Assembly: GCF_003568665.1 (NCBI RefSeq)
Contig: NZ_QXMH01000004.1
Location: forward strand, 352,942-416,941
Length of the DNA: 64,000 nt
Direction: 5' to 3'
DNA from: Chitinophaga alhagiae
Lineage (GTDB): Bacteria > Bacteroidota > Bacteroidia > Chitinophagales > Chitinophagaceae
Shown here: piece after piece, positions 17,695 to 26,947 of the stretch
How the letters are laid out: every line of letters begins with the position of its first letter
Numbering within the stretch: position 1 is the stretch's first letter
The notes under the pieces: generated by a model
What the model saw: the letters and a program-made list of their open reading frames with translations, nothing else
The model's database searches: none
What the model was told of the DNA's origin: nothing
Made by a program: the position numbers and the translations under genes

Positions 17695-18862
17695 ACCGTT
17701 CCGCCTGCTGCTGCGGGAAGCGGCGCTGGTAGCCAAAGACCACAGCCTGCTGCTCACGCTGCTGATAGCGCCGCTGCTGTACGCGTTCTTTTACGGGAGC
17801 ATTTACAGCTACAAGGCGGAAGAAGAAGTACCCATTGCCGTGGTGGATGAAGACCGCACCAGCCTCTCCCGCACCCTCATCCAGCAGATCAATAATACGC
17901 AGATGGTACATGTAACCGCCGTTACTACGCTGGAAGCGGCCAAAGAAGCCATGTACCACGGCCGCACGCAGGGTTTCCTGTACATTCAGCGCGGCATGGA
18001 AAAGAAGGTGCTCTCCCTGCAGCAGGCCAACATGGTGCTGGCGCTGAATGCAGCGCGGTTCCTGCCTTCCAGCGATGTGCTGGGCGCTATTACGGAAGTA
18101 GGCCTCACCGTGGGCGCGGGCGTGCGCCTGCAATACCTGCAGAAGCAGGAAGGCATGAACACGGAAATTGCAGGGCGGGAGGTGATGGCCGTAAAGCCGG
18201 ATGCCCGGCCGCTGTTCAACAACCGGACAGACTATGGCACCTTTCTGCTGCCCGGCCTGCTGGCCATGATATTGCAGCAAACGCTGCTGCTGGGCCTGGC
18301 GGGCGGCACCGCCGCGGAAAGGCAGCGGAATACCTTCGCCGCATGGATGCAGGCGGCGGGCAACAATCTCTCTACGGCCCTGTGGGGCAAAGGGCTTTTT
18401 TATTTCATCCTGTTCAGTTGTTACGCCTTCTTTTTCCTGACCGTCAACTTTGGCGTGCTGGAGCTAAGATTGCTGGGCAACGCGTGGGAGCTGGCGCTGG
18501 TAACGGCGCTCTTCCTGGTCTCCCTGATACCGATGGGCATCTTTACCGGCCTGCTCTTCCGTTCGCAATTGCTTTGCACGCAACTGCTGGCGTTCAGCAC
18601 CTATCCTATTTTTCTCATCACGGGTTACACCTGGCCCATACAGCAACTGCCGGACGGGCTCAAGGCCGCCGGCAGCCTGCTGCCCATTACGCCCTTTCTC
18701 TCGCTCTACCAGGGCATTGTACAACAGGGCGCGCATATTACGGACCGTTTGCCGGCGCTGTACCATCTTTGCATATTGTGGTGCTTGTATACGCTCTTGT
18801 GTTTATGGAGCATCCAAAAACTGGCCCGCAAGGCCCGTAAAACGCCGCTGCCCGTTGCCTGA
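17672..18862 (+). CDS. ABC-2 type transporter permease (second of two)
   Basis: The 396-residue protein repeats the plan of its neighbour: N-terminal helix (LLLTLLIAPLLYAFFYGSIY), an extracytoplasmic domain starting VPIAVVDEDRTSLSRTL, and C-terminal helices (YGTFLLPGLLAMILQQTLLLG onward). The two permeases are clearly paralogous and probably pair as a heterodimer. The operon ends here, and murI begins 21 bases later, possibly from its own promoter. Confidence 0.9.
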   Translation: MPQQQGYRPFRLLLREAALVAKDHSLLLTLLIAPLLYAFFYGSIYSYKAEEEVPIAVVDEDRTSLSRTLIQQINNTQMVHVTAVTTLEAAKEAMYHGRTQGFLYIQRGMEKKVLSLQQANMVLALNAARFLPSSDVLGAITEVGLTVGAGVRLQYLQKQEGMNTEIAGREVMAVKPDARPLFNNRTDYGTFLLPGLLAMILQQTLLLGLAGGTAAERQRNTFAAWMQAAGNNLSTALWGKGLFYFILFSCYAFFFLTVNFGVLELRLLGNAWELALVTALFLVSLIPMGIFTGLLFRSQLLCTQLLAFSTYPIFLITGYTWPIQQLPDGLKAAGSLLPITPFLSLYQGIVQQGAHITDRLPALYHLCILWCLYTLLCLWSIQKLARKARKTPLPVA

Positions 18863-18883
18863 AAATTCCGTAATTTGCGGGCC

Positions 18884-19711
18884 ATGAACAGCAGGCAAGG
18901 ACCAATAGGCGTATTTGACTCAGGCTATGGCGGATTAACGGTACTGAAAGAAATTGTGAAAACATTACCGCAGTACGATTATATCTACCTTGGAGATAAT
19001 GGCCGCGCTCCTTACGGCATCCGTTCATTTGAAACAGTTTACCACTATACGCTGGAATGCGTGCAGCATTTGTTCCGCATGGGCTGCCACCTGGTGGTGC
19101 TGGCCTGCAACACCGCTTCCGCCAAGGCCCTGCGCACCATTCAGCAAAACGATCTGCCCAACATAGACCCCGAGCGCCGCGTGCTGGGCATTATACGCCC
19201 CACTACCGAAGTGGTGGGCCAATATAGCCGCAGCCGCCAGGTGGGCGTTTTCGGCACTACGGGCACGGTCAATTCCCAGAGCTACCCCATAGAGATCGAA
19301 AAGTTTTTCCCGGACGTACAGGTATACCAGCAGGCCTGCCCCATGTGGGTGCCGCTGGTGGAGAATGATGAATATGACAGCGAGGGCGCAGATTATTTTA
19401 TTAACAAGTACGTGCGCCAGCTGATGGTGCAGTCTAAAGACATAGACACCATTGTGCTGGGCTGTACGCATTACCCCTTGCTGGCCGGCAAGCTGCAGGC
19501 GCACCTGCCCCCCGGCGTTACCCTGCTTTCGCAGGGCGGGCTGGCCGCGGCCAGCCTGGCGGATTACCTGCAACGCCACCCCGAAATGGCGGCCAAATGC
19601 AGCACCGGCGGCGGCAGAACGTTCTATACCACGGATGATACGGCCACGTTTGACCGGCAGGCCGGCATCTTTTTTGGCGAACCGGTCAGCAGCATACATC
19701 TTGCCTTATAA
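18884..19711 (+). CDS. murI: Glutamate racemase
   Basis: The ATG at 18884 gives 275 residues. An upstream TTG at 18875 is less likely. MurI interconverts L- and D-glutamate for peptidoglycan synthesis. The active-site pattern is complete: DSGYGGLTVLKE at the N terminus, the first catalytic cysteine in ACNTASAKALR, and the second in VLGCTHYPLL. A TAATTTGC word overlaps the region just before the start and may be a promoter element placed very near the gene. Confidence 0.96.
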   Translation: MNSRQGPIGVFDSGYGGLTVLKEIVKTLPQYDYIYLGDNGRAPYGIRSFETVYHYTLECVQHLFRMGCHLVVLACNTASAKALRTIQQNDLPNIDPERRVLGIIRPTTEVVGQYSRSRQVGVFGTTGTVNSQSYPIEIEKFFPDVQVYQQACPMWVPLVENDEYDSEGADYFINKYVRQLMVQSKDIDTIVLGCTHYPLLAGKLQAHLPPGVTLLSQGGLAAASLADYLQRHPEMAAKCSTGGGRTFYTTDDTATFDRQAGIFFGEPVSSIHLAL

Positions 19712-19744
19712 TTTGTATATTTAATTCAACAAGACCTTTCAACT

Positions 19745-20257
19745 ATGCTAAGTAAAACTATTCAAGAAGCGCTGAACAAACAGGTGGCGCTGGAAGCAGC
19801 CTCTTCCCAGGCATACCTGGCCATGGCCTCCTGGGCAGACATTCAACCCGGCCTGCAGGGTGTGGCAGATTTCTTTTATGTACAGTCTGACGAAGAACGG
19901 GTACATATGCTGAAACTGATCAAGTTTGTGAACGAGCGCGGCGGGTTTGGCATAGTGCCGCACCTGGGGCAGCCCATTATCACGTTTGTGTCTCTCAAAA
20001 GAGTGTTCGAAGAATTTCTCTCTCACGAGATCAAGGTGTCTGAAAGCATTAACGACCTGGTTCACATGGCCCTGCAGGAAAAGGACTACGCTACCCACAA
20101 CTTCCTGCAATGGTACGTGTCTGAGCAGATAGAAGAAGAAAGGCTGGCCCGCACGCTAAACGAGAAGCTGGAGCTGATCGGCGAAGACAAGAGCGGCCTC
20201 TACCTCTTTGACCGTGACATACAGGCTTACCGCCTGCAATCCGAAAAGAAAGGATAA
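19745..20257 (+). CDS. ftnA: Non-haem ferritin
   Basis: The 170-residue protein is a full-length bacterial ferritin. It oxidises and stores iron in a 24-subunit shell. Ferroxidase ligands are visible as E17, E50 and H54 (SDEERVHMLK), with further acidic ligands in the EQIEEERLA segment near residue 130. A TAATTTG word lies across the murI stop, about 30 bases before the start, and may serve as its own promoter. A strong hairpin terminator follows at 20264. Confidence 0.95.
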   Translation: MLSKTIQEALNKQVALEAASSQAYLAMASWADIQPGLQGVADFFYVQSDEERVHMLKLIKFVNERGGFGIVPHLGQPIITFVSLKRVFEEFLSHEIKVSESINDLVHMALQEKDYATHNFLQWYVSEQIEEERLARTLNEKLELIGEDKSGLYLFDRDIQAYRLQSEKKG

Positions 20258-20263
20258 CAATAT

Positions 20264-20292
20264 GGCAGGGGCCCCGTGCCCCTGCCCTTTTT
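20264..20292 (+). terminator. Rho-independent terminator after ferritin
   Basis: A perfect 9-bp stem GGCAGGGGC / GCCCCTGCC with a 5-base loop is followed by CTTTTT. It lies 7 bases after the ferritin stop. Confidence 0.9.
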
Positions 20293-20388
20293 CATCCCTT
20301 GCCGTTAACAAATGCCGGCACCCGGCATTAACATTTTTTACACCGCCAAAGGTTTATTTTTAAACCTGCTATTACCTACCTCCGTACT

Positions 20389-22572
20389 ATGCAACATCAT
20401 TCTCCCGGAAACCTGCGGAAAGGGAACCGTGAGCTTCTCCTCCGTTATGCCATACTTGCCTTGCTCATCAGCGCTTTGACCATTGTACTGCTGGTCCGTT
20501 TCAACAGGCAGCAGCGTTACCAGCAATTGCACGCCGCCGTGGAAGAGCTGGCGGAGACCCGCCAGCAGAAAGACTGGATAGGGCATGCCATACAGACCAT
20601 GTACGCCGCTGAAAATCATTTCCGTTTTTATACCCTCACCTACCAGAACGTTTATTTTTCCCGTTACAGCACGGCACTGCGCGAAGTGGCGGCAGACCTG
20701 GACTCCCTGCAGCAATACAAGCAGCAGGGCCTCGGCGGCATGCTGGCGGAGAAGCAGGAACAGAGCGGCATCTTTCTCAACATCAAGCGCGCCGCGGATT
20801 CTCTGATCGCCATGAACACCAGCTGGGACACCACCCACCAGCGGAACATCCTGCGGCCCGCCACCGGCATCCGGTTTGCGCAGCAGGTACGTACCGATAC
20901 AGTGGTCACCGCCACGCCCCGAACGCCTGTTAAGCGGAAAAAACTGCTGGGCCGCATTGCGGACGCGGTGGCCAACAAAGGCCCTTATGCGCGTGACACT
21001 GCCGCGGCCGGCGTAGTGAAAACCGCTACCACTACAAGCCCTGACGCGCAAAGCAAACAATACAACGAACAGCAGCTGCAAAAACTGCATCGCTACTACA
21101 CTACCCTCTTCAACAATATCAGCAGCGGCCAGATGCAGCTGAACCAGCAGGAATATGAAATGGTAACGGCCAATGACCGCATGCTGAAAACCCTGCTGGC
21201 AGACCTTTACCAGCTCAGGCAGCATGAGCAGGAAACCGCCAGCCAGCGGCAACGGGTGCAGGCGGCCGGCATCAACCTGCAACTGAGCGAGTGGTACAGC
21301 GATGCCCTGAACGGCTCTTTGCTGATCATATTCATGCTGGCCCTCATCCTTACGCTGCTCTATGTTGGTTACAGAACAAGCGTGCGCCTCAACAGCGCCC
21401 GCCTGGACGCGCTGCGCTTCTCCAAGCTCAAGAGCGATTTTGTGTCTAACATGAGCCACGAGATCCGTAACCCGCTCAGCTCCGTGATCGGCTTTACCGA
21501 ACAACTGAAAAAGACGAAGCTGGGAGGCGAGCAGGAAGAAATGGTGAGCGCCATACAACTCTCCTCCGGCATGCTGCTGTCTGTAGTGAACAACGTGCTG
21601 GACTTTTCCAAACTGGAAGAAGGCAAGCTGGAGCTGGCTGCTGCGCCCTTCTCCCCGCGGCAGGTGGTGGAAGAAGTGACCAAGGGCATGCAGGTGCAGG
21701 CCGGGCAGAAAAACATCAGCCTGCGGGAACGTTTCGGTTTTTCCGGCGGGGAACTGGTGGAGGGCGATGCCTTCCGTTTGAAACAGGTGCTGGTGAACCT
21801 GGTGAGCAATGCCGTGAAGTTCACGCCCCGCGGCGGCAACATATTGATCGACGCCGTGCTGTATTCCCGCAATGGCCGCCACAGCCTTGAAGTATCTGTG
21901 AAAGACAGCGGCATTGGCATTGCCCCCAAACAGCTGAAACATATCTTTGAAGAATACACGCAGCTGCGCACGCCCGTTGCCGGGCAGGAAACGCCTATTG
22001 GTTCCGGGCTGGGGCTGGCCATTGTCAAGAAAATAATAGACCTGCATGGCGGCACGCTGGGCGTAGACAGCAAGCCTGGAGAAGGTTCCACCTTTCATTT
22101 TTCCATTCCCTATAAAACGGCCGCCGCCCCGCCTGCGCCCGCCGCGCCCGCCCATAGCCCCGCAACGCTGCCGGATATTTCAAGGGCGCTGATAGTGGAA
22201 GACAATCCCCTCAACCGCCGCCTGCTGGAAATTATACTGGAGCGGCTGCGCATTGAGCACGCTACCGCCACCAACGGCGCGGAAGGCCTGCAAATGATGC
22301 AGGAACAATACTTCGATATTGTTTTCACAGACATCTCCATGCCTGAAATGGACGGCCTGGCCCTGGTACGGCACATCCGCCGCCTGGCAGACCCGCGCAA
22401 GGCGCACGTGCCGGTTATTGCCATTACCGGCAACGCAGTAAAGGAAGAGCTGGACATGTACATGAGCTCCGGCTTTACCAGTTACATCGTAAAACCGTTC
22501 CGTGAAACGGACGTAGTGGACAAGATCAACCTCACGCGCCGGAACGGGCTGATGACGAAGCTGCGGCAATAG
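20389..22572 (+). CDS. Hybrid sensor histidine kinase / response regulator
   Basis: The 727-residue protein has a first membrane helix at about 20-42, an extracytoplasmic region of some 260 residues with predicted long helices, a second helix near 305-327, a HisKA domain with the phospho-accepting H in NMSHEIRNPLSS (about residue 357), an HATPase domain (VNLVSNAVKFTP, DSGIGI, GSGLGLAIVKKI) and a C-terminal receiver (LIVEDNPLNRRLL, phospho-acceptor D in FTDISMPEMDG, KPF). There is no DNA-binding output domain, so the signal must pass on to a partner by phosphotransfer. No partner gene adjoins it and the ligand is unknown. Confidence 0.93.
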   Translation: MQHHSPGNLRKGNRELLLRYAILALLISALTIVLLVRFNRQQRYQQLHAAVEELAETRQQKDWIGHAIQTMYAAENHFRFYTLTYQNVYFSRYSTALREVAADLDSLQQYKQQGLGGMLAEKQEQSGIFLNIKRAADSLIAMNTSWDTTHQRNILRPATGIRFAQQVRTDTVVTATPRTPVKRKKLLGRIADAVANKGPYARDTAAAGVVKTATTTSPDAQSKQYNEQQLQKLHRYYTTLFNNISSGQMQLNQQEYEMVTANDRMLKTLLADLYQLRQHEQETASQRQRVQAAGINLQLSEWYSDALNGSLLIIFMLALILTLLYVGYRTSVRLNSARLDALRFSKLKSDFVSNMSHEIRNPLSSVIGFTEQLKKTKLGGEQEEMVSAIQLSSGMLLSVVNNVLDFSKLEEGKLELAAAPFSPRQVVEEVTKGMQVQAGQKNISLRERFGFSGGELVEGDAFRLKQVLVNLVSNAVKFTPRGGNILIDAVLYSRNGRHSLEVSVKDSGIGIAPKQLKHIFEEYTQLRTPVAGQETPIGSGLGLAIVKKIIDLHGGTLGVDSKPGEGSTFHFSIPYKTAAAPPAPAAPAHSPATLPDISRALIVEDNPLNRRLLEIILERLRIEHATATNGAEGLQMMQEQYFDIVFTDISMPEMDGLALVRHIRRLADPRKAHVPVIAITGNAVKEELDMYMSSGFTSYIVKPFRETDVVDKINLTRRNGLMTKLRQ

Positions 22573-22645
22573 CGGGCAAAAATGCAAGCCCGGACAAGCA
22601 GGCTACGCGTTTACCCGCCATGGCGGGAGGCAGCCACCATGGCAG

Positions 22646-22673
22646 AAAAAAAAACCACGCACGAAGCGTGGTT
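22646..22673 (-). terminator. Rho-independent terminator for the leftward sugar operon
   Basis: Read leftward, the 8-bp stem AACCACGC / GCGTGGTT with a 5-base loop is followed by a run of at least seven T. It lies about 195 bases after the MFS gene stop, between two convergent transcription units. The rest of the gap 22573-22868 holds a CCCGCCATGGCGGG palindrome (22614-22627) and no gene. Confidence 0.8.
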
Positions 22674-22868
22674 ACAATAATTTACCTTCCGGCGTGATAG
22701 CAATCTTTAGGATGCCGGACAGGCTATTAAAATTTCGCTAACAATGATGCCCCGGTAGGGCAACTTTGATGCCATGGCGCAATACGCTCTTAATTCATTC
22801 ATTATCAATACTATCTAAATAGCTTTCATGTTCGTTTCTGTACAGGTTTGTCCGTTTGCGGACAATCG

Positions 22869-24095
22869 CTACTCCAGGTAGTCCATGTCTTTCGCAAAGG
22901 TCTCATCCAGCCCGCGGAGCGCCAGCAAGGCAACGGCAATGGTCAGCAGGCCCACTATGCCGGCGCTGTGCAGCACGCCCCAATGCGGCTTCAAGTAAAG
23001 GAACAGCATGGTGAGGGGAATAACGGCGCCTCTTACAAAATTGGGCACTGTGGTGGCCACGGTGGCCCGCAGGTTGGTGCCGAACAACTCCGCCGCCACG
23101 GTAACGAACAAGGCCCAATAACCATTGGTAAAGCCCAGGAAAGCGCAGATAACGTAAAACGTTCCCACATCGCGGTACGGCAGCAGCAGGTACACCCCTA
23201 CCATGACCAGGGAAAGCAGGATGAACAGGAGGATGATCTTCTTCCTGCTTTGCACGAACTGGCTGAGGAGGCCGCTCACAATATCTCCCAGCACCTGGCC
23301 CGCAAAAGACAGCATCACCGCCTTGCCCGCCACCACGGGCGCGTTCAGCTCCATGGCCCTGCCAAACTCCGGTGAAAAAGTGATGAGGATGCCCACCACG
23401 AACCAGATGGGCAGGCCGATGGCAATGCACTGCAGGTAACGCAGCAGGCGCTTGCGGTTGGAAAAGAGCCAGAGGAAATTGCCGCGCCGTACCTGCATCA
23501 GTTTTGTTTTCTGGAAGATGCCCGATTCCAGCACCCGCATTCTCAGTACCAGCAGCAACAGGCCCAGCCCGCCGCCAATAAAGTAAGAGATGCGCCACTG
23601 GAACAGGTCTGCCATAAAGTACGCCATAATGGCCCCTACTACGCCCAGCGTAGCCACCAGCGTGGTGCCGTAGCCGCGTATGCGCCGGGGCAATACTTCC
23701 GTGACCAGGGTAACGCCCGCGCCCAGCTCGCCCGCCAGGCCAATACCGGCAATGAAGCGCATGGCCGCGTATTGCGGCACGGATTGCACAAAGCCGTTGG
23801 CAATGTTGGCCAGGGAGTAGATGAGGATGGAGCCGAAGAGCACGGAGAGGCGGCCTTTTTTGTCGCCCAGCACGCCCCAGATGATGCCGCCAATGAGCAG
23901 GCCGGCCATTTGCATGTTGAGCAGCAAGGCGCCCTGGTGCAGCAGCGCATCGTCTTGCAGGCCGAGAGATTGCAGGCTGGGCACCCTCACTACGCTGAAG
24001 AGGAAGAGGTCATACATATCTACCAGGTACCCGAAGGCGGCTACCAGCACGGGCAGGCGCAGCAGCTCCCTGGCGGTGGAATTTTGTTCCGGCAT
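22869..24095 (-). CDS. Major facilitator superfamily transporter
   Basis: The 408-residue protein shows about 12 hydrophobic helices. The conserved MFS loop between helices 2 and 3 is GVLGDKKGRLSVLFGS, and RFIAGIGLAGELGAGVTLVTEVLP resembles the sugar/metabolite:H+ symporter branch. It is the last gene of the operon starting at 28294, 20 bases after the SDR gene, so its likely cargo is the sugar or sugar acid handled by that operon. This link is inferred from position. Confidence 0.9.
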   Translation of the reverse strand: MPEQNSTARELLRLPVLVAAFGYLVDMYDLFLFSVVRVPSLQSLGLQDDALLHQGALLLNMQMAGLLIGGIIWGVLGDKKGRLSVLFGSILIYSLANIANGFVQSVPQYAAMRFIAGIGLAGELGAGVTLVTEVLPRRIRGYGTTLVATLGVVGAIMAYFMADLFQWRISYFIGGGLGLLLLVLRMRVLESGIFQKTKLMQVRRGNFLWLFSNRKRLLRYLQCIAIGLPIWFVVGILITFSPEFGRAMELNAPVVAGKAVMLSFAGQVLGDIVSGLLSQFVQSRKKIILLFILLSLVMVGVYLLLPYRDVGTFYVICAFLGFTNGYWALFVTVAAELFGTNLRATVATTVPNFVRGAVIPLTMLFLYLKPHWGVLHSAGIVGLLTIAVALLALRGLDETFAKDMDYLE

Positions 24096-24115
24096 AAGTA
24101 TCTGTTAATGGTTAT

Positions 24116-24886
24116 TTATAACCGAAAAATGGTGAGGCCGCCGTCTATCATCACCACCTGCCCCGTGGAATAGGCCAGTTCTCCCGCGGCCAGCATGGCC
24201 ACGGCTTTGCCCACATCTTCCGGCAGGCCCCAGCGCGGCTGTGCCAGCAGGCCCTCGCCTATGAGGCGGTCATATTTCTCTTTTACGCCCGCCGTCATGT
24301 CCGTAGCAATAATGCCCGGCCGCACTTCATACACCGGTACCTGGTAAGCGCCCAGCCGGAGGGCCAGCAACTGGGTCACCATGCTGAGGCCCGCTTTGGA
24401 AATGCAGTATTCGCCACGGTTGAGCGAGGCCACGGTGGCGGATATGGAAGATACGTTGATGATGCAGCCCTGGAAGCCCTGTACACTGGTTTGCTGCCGT
24501 AACATCCAGTTGGCGGCGGCCTGCGCCAGGAAGAAGGGGCCTTTCAGATTCATGTTCATCACCCGGTCGTAACTTTCTTCCTGCATTTCCAGCACGTCTT
24601 TCCGCTCTTTGGGCGCCACGCCGGCGTTGTTGACCAGCACATGCAGCGCGCCGTAATGCGTGTTGACCTGCTCCAGCATGCGCTCCCGCTCCTGGCGCAG
24701 AGACACGTCTGCCGGGCAGTAGATCACATCGCCGCCGTGCTGTTTCAACTGCTCCACCACGTCCGCTACGGCAGCCGGTCCCCGCACACCGTTGATGGCG
24801 AGGTCAAAACCCCGCTGCGCCAGCATGGCGGCAATACCCAGGCCAATGCCGCGGGTGCCGCCGGTGATCAAGGCAATTCTTCTCAT
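24116..24886 (-). CDS. Short-chain dehydrogenase/reductase (SDR)
   Basis: The ATG at 24886 overlaps the stop of the upstream gene by ATGA and gives 256 residues starting MRRIALITGGTRGIG. That places the TGxxxGIG NAD(P) motif at residues 8-15. NNAGVAP, the active-site serine in INVSSISAT and YxxxK in YCISKAG complete a classical SDR. The annotation-style name 3-ketoacyl-ACP reductase would be misleading here. Within this sugar operon it more probably reduces or oxidises a sugar carbonyl. Confidence 0.92.
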   Translation of the reverse strand: MRRIALITGGTRGIGLGIAAMLAQRGFDLAINGVRGPAAVADVVEQLKQHGGDVIYCPADVSLRQERERMLEQVNTHYGALHVLVNNAGVAPKERKDVLEMQEESYDRVMNMNLKGPFFLAQAAANWMLRQQTSVQGFQGCIINVSSISATVASLNRGEYCISKAGLSMVTQLLALRLGAYQVPVYEVRPGIIATDMTAGVKEKYDRLIGEGLLAQPRWGLPEDVGKAVAMLAAGELAYSTGQVVMIDGGLTIFRL

Positions 24887-26043
24887 AAAGGATCTATGTT
24901 TATCCAGCAACGTTTGGCCCAGCTTTCCAGGCCTTTTTCCGCCAGCTGCACGCCTTTGGCGCCTTCCCGGAGGTCCCAGGGAAAAGGCCCGTCAACGGCC
25001 ACATGGCGGAGGAACAGCTCCCACTGGGTCTTAAATGCGTTCTCATATACTTCCTGCTCCGGCACTTTGGCCCAGCCTTCAAAGAACTTCACGGGCTGCT
25101 CTATATCAGGGTTCCACACGGGCTTGGGCGTATGCCCGTAGTGCTGTACGTAACACTCCCGCAGGCCCGCTACCGCGGAGCCATGCGTGCCGTCTACCTG
25201 TATGGTGAGCAGATCGTCCCGCCGCACCCGCGTGGCCCAGGAAGAGTTGAAATGGGCTACAATGCCGCCTTCCAGCTCAAAGGTGGCGTAGGCCGCATCA
25301 TCTGCCGTGCAGGCATAGGGGCGGCCCTGTTCGTCTATTCTTTCGGGAATGTGGGTGGCGCCCAGGCAGCTCACCGCTTTGACGTTGCCAAAAACGTTGT
25401 CCAGCACATACCGCCAGTGGCAAAGCATATCCAGGATGATACCGCCTTCGTCTTCCTTCCGGTAGTTCCACGAAGGGCGCTGCGCGGGAATGGAATGGCC
25501 TTCAAACACCCAGTAGCCGAACTCTCCTTTTACAGACAGGATGCGGCCGAAGAAGTTTTGCTGCATAAGCCGTTTGAGCTTCATGATGCCCGGCAGCCAG
25601 AGCTTGTCCTGCACCACGCCGTGTTTCACGCCCGCTTCGCGGCAGCGGCGGTACAGCTCCAGCGCGGTGGCCGTATCTGACGCTACCGGCTTTTCGCAAT
25701 AAATATGTTTGCCTGCCGCCACTGCCTTGCGGATACTGGCGGCACGGTGGCCGGTGGTTTGCGCGTCGAAGTACACGGTGTAGTTGGGATCTTTCAACAG
25801 CGCGTCCAGGTCTGTGGTAAAGGCCGTGATGCCGCTCTTTTCCGCCAGCTCCTGCAGGCGGGCGGGGTTGCGGCCTACCAGCACGGGGTCTGGCAGAATA
25901 AATTCCGAATCGCTGACCTTTACGCCTCCCTGCCGGATGATGGGCACAATGGAGCGCAGCAGGTGCTGGTTGGTACCCATGCGGCCGGTAACGCCGTTCA
26001 TGATAATGCCGATGCGGTGGACCTTTTTAGGATGCTCTGCCAT
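24883..26043 (-). CDS. Gfo/Idh/MocA-family oxidoreductase
   Basis: The ATG at 26043 (MAEHPKKVHRIGIIMNG) gives 386 residues and leaves 10 bases to the upstream gene. The longer frame to 26145 runs into that gene. It has a Rossmann NAD(P) domain at the N terminus and the family motif CEKPVAS with the catalytic lysine, plus a beta-sheet substrate domain with DMLCHWRYVLDN. Such enzymes oxidise sugar hydroxyls or reduce keto groups. No signal peptide is present, so it acts in the cytoplasm, unlike the Tat-exported paralogue at 42623. Confidence 0.92.
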   Translation of the reverse strand: MAEHPKKVHRIGIIMNGVTGRMGTNQHLLRSIVPIIRQGGVKVSDSEFILPDPVLVGRNPARLQELAEKSGITAFTTDLDALLKDPNYTVYFDAQTTGHRAASIRKAVAAGKHIYCEKPVASDTATALELYRRCREAGVKHGVVQDKLWLPGIMKLKRLMQQNFFGRILSVKGEFGYWVFEGHSIPAQRPSWNYRKEDEGGIILDMLCHWRYVLDNVFGNVKAVSCLGATHIPERIDEQGRPYACTADDAAYATFELEGGIVAHFNSSWATRVRRDDLLTIQVDGTHGSAVAGLRECYVQHYGHTPKPVWNPDIEQPVKFFEGWAKVPEQEVYENAFKTQWELFLRHVAVDGPFPWDLREGAKGVQLAEKGLESWAKRCWINIDPL

Positions 26044-26053
26044 GGTATGTATT

Positions 26054-26878
26054 TCAGGAATGATGTAAATATGCTTGTTTGATCTTTTGCAGGAACTGGT
26101 ACTGGTTGCCGGCCCAGTATTCTGTGGAGAATATCTCCACTTCATGAAAGCCGGTAAAGCCGGCCGCTTCTACCCAGCCGCGGACCTTCGGCACGGGTAT
26201 GCAGCCTTCTCCCATCAGCCCCCTGTCCAGCAACAGGTCCCGCGTGGGCACGCGCCAGTCGCAAATATGAAAGGCCAGCAAGTGGCCGTTGCGGCCGCAG
26301 CGCATGATCTCCTGCTCCAGGGCGGGGTCCCACCAGAGGTGGTAGACATCTACCGCCACGCCCACCCAGGGAGAGTTCAGGGCTTCCGCCATATCATTGG
26401 CCTGGGCCAGCGTATTAACGGCGGAGCGGGTATCTGCATACATGGGGTGCAGCGGCTCTATGGCCAGTTGCACACCTGCCTCTCGGGCGGCGGGCTCTAT
26501 GGCCGCAATGCCGTCCAGTATCTGCTTGCGGGAGGTTTCCAGCGGGAGGCCGGGCGCCGCGCCACACACCAGCACCAGCAGCGGCGCTCCCACTGCGGCC
26601 GCTTCAGCAATGGCGCGCAGGTTATCGTCTACCGCTTCCGCCCGGCCGGCAGAGGCCGCATGCGGGAAAAAGCCGCCCCGGCAAAGAGACACGATCTCCA
26701 GCCCTTCATCCCGCAGCATGCGCCCCGTAGCGCGCAGGTCGCGGCCCTCCAGCGCATCGCGCCATACGGTGATGCCGCGGATGCCTTCCGCGGCGTACGC
26801 CCGCGCCGCTTCTTCTATGGGCAGCGGTTTGGTAGTGATGGTATGTACGCACAGTTTTGAAAGATCGGTACCGCTCAT
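26054..26878 (-). CDS. Sugar phosphate isomerase/epimerase-like TIM-barrel protein
   Basis: The 274-residue protein belongs to the AP-endonuclease-2 / xylose-isomerase-like TIM-barrel superfamily. Likely metal ligands are visible at the ends of strands: E in LAIEPLHPMYAD, D in VAVDVYHLWWDP, H in LAFHICDWR, and E in FHEVEIFS. Relatives include hydroxypyruvate isomerase, inosose dehydratase and sugar epimerases. It lies between the GH88-like gene (69 bases upstream) and the Gfo/Idh/MocA gene (10 bases downstream). Confidence 0.88.
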   Translation of the reverse strand: MSGTDLSKLCVHTITTKPLPIEEAARAYAAEGIRGITVWRDALEGRDLRATGRMLRDEGLEIVSLCRGGFFPHAASAGRAEAVDDNLRAIAEAAAVGAPLLVLVCGAAPGLPLETSRKQILDGIAAIEPAAREAGVQLAIEPLHPMYADTRSAVNTLAQANDMAEALNSPWVGVAVDVYHLWWDPALEQEIMRCGRNGHLLAFHICDWRVPTRDLLLDRGLMGEGCIPVPKVRGWVEAAGFTGFHEVEIFSTEYWAGNQYQFLQKIKQAYLHHS

Positions 26879-26947
26879 GGTTCATCGGATTAAGCTGATA
26901 TTCAAAGGTTTCTTGTTCAGCGGAGCATACCGGCCGCAGCGGTCCCC

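Noticed and set aside
16246..17757. A leftward frame of 503 codons opposite the first ABC permease
   Set aside because: The rightward permease frame is overlapped properly with its operon neighbours and shows membrane helices. The antisense frame is histidine- and glutamine-rich noise.
20338..22155. A leftward frame of 605 codons opposite the hybrid kinase
   Set aside because: It lacks domains, while the rightward frame has complete kinase and receiver motifs.
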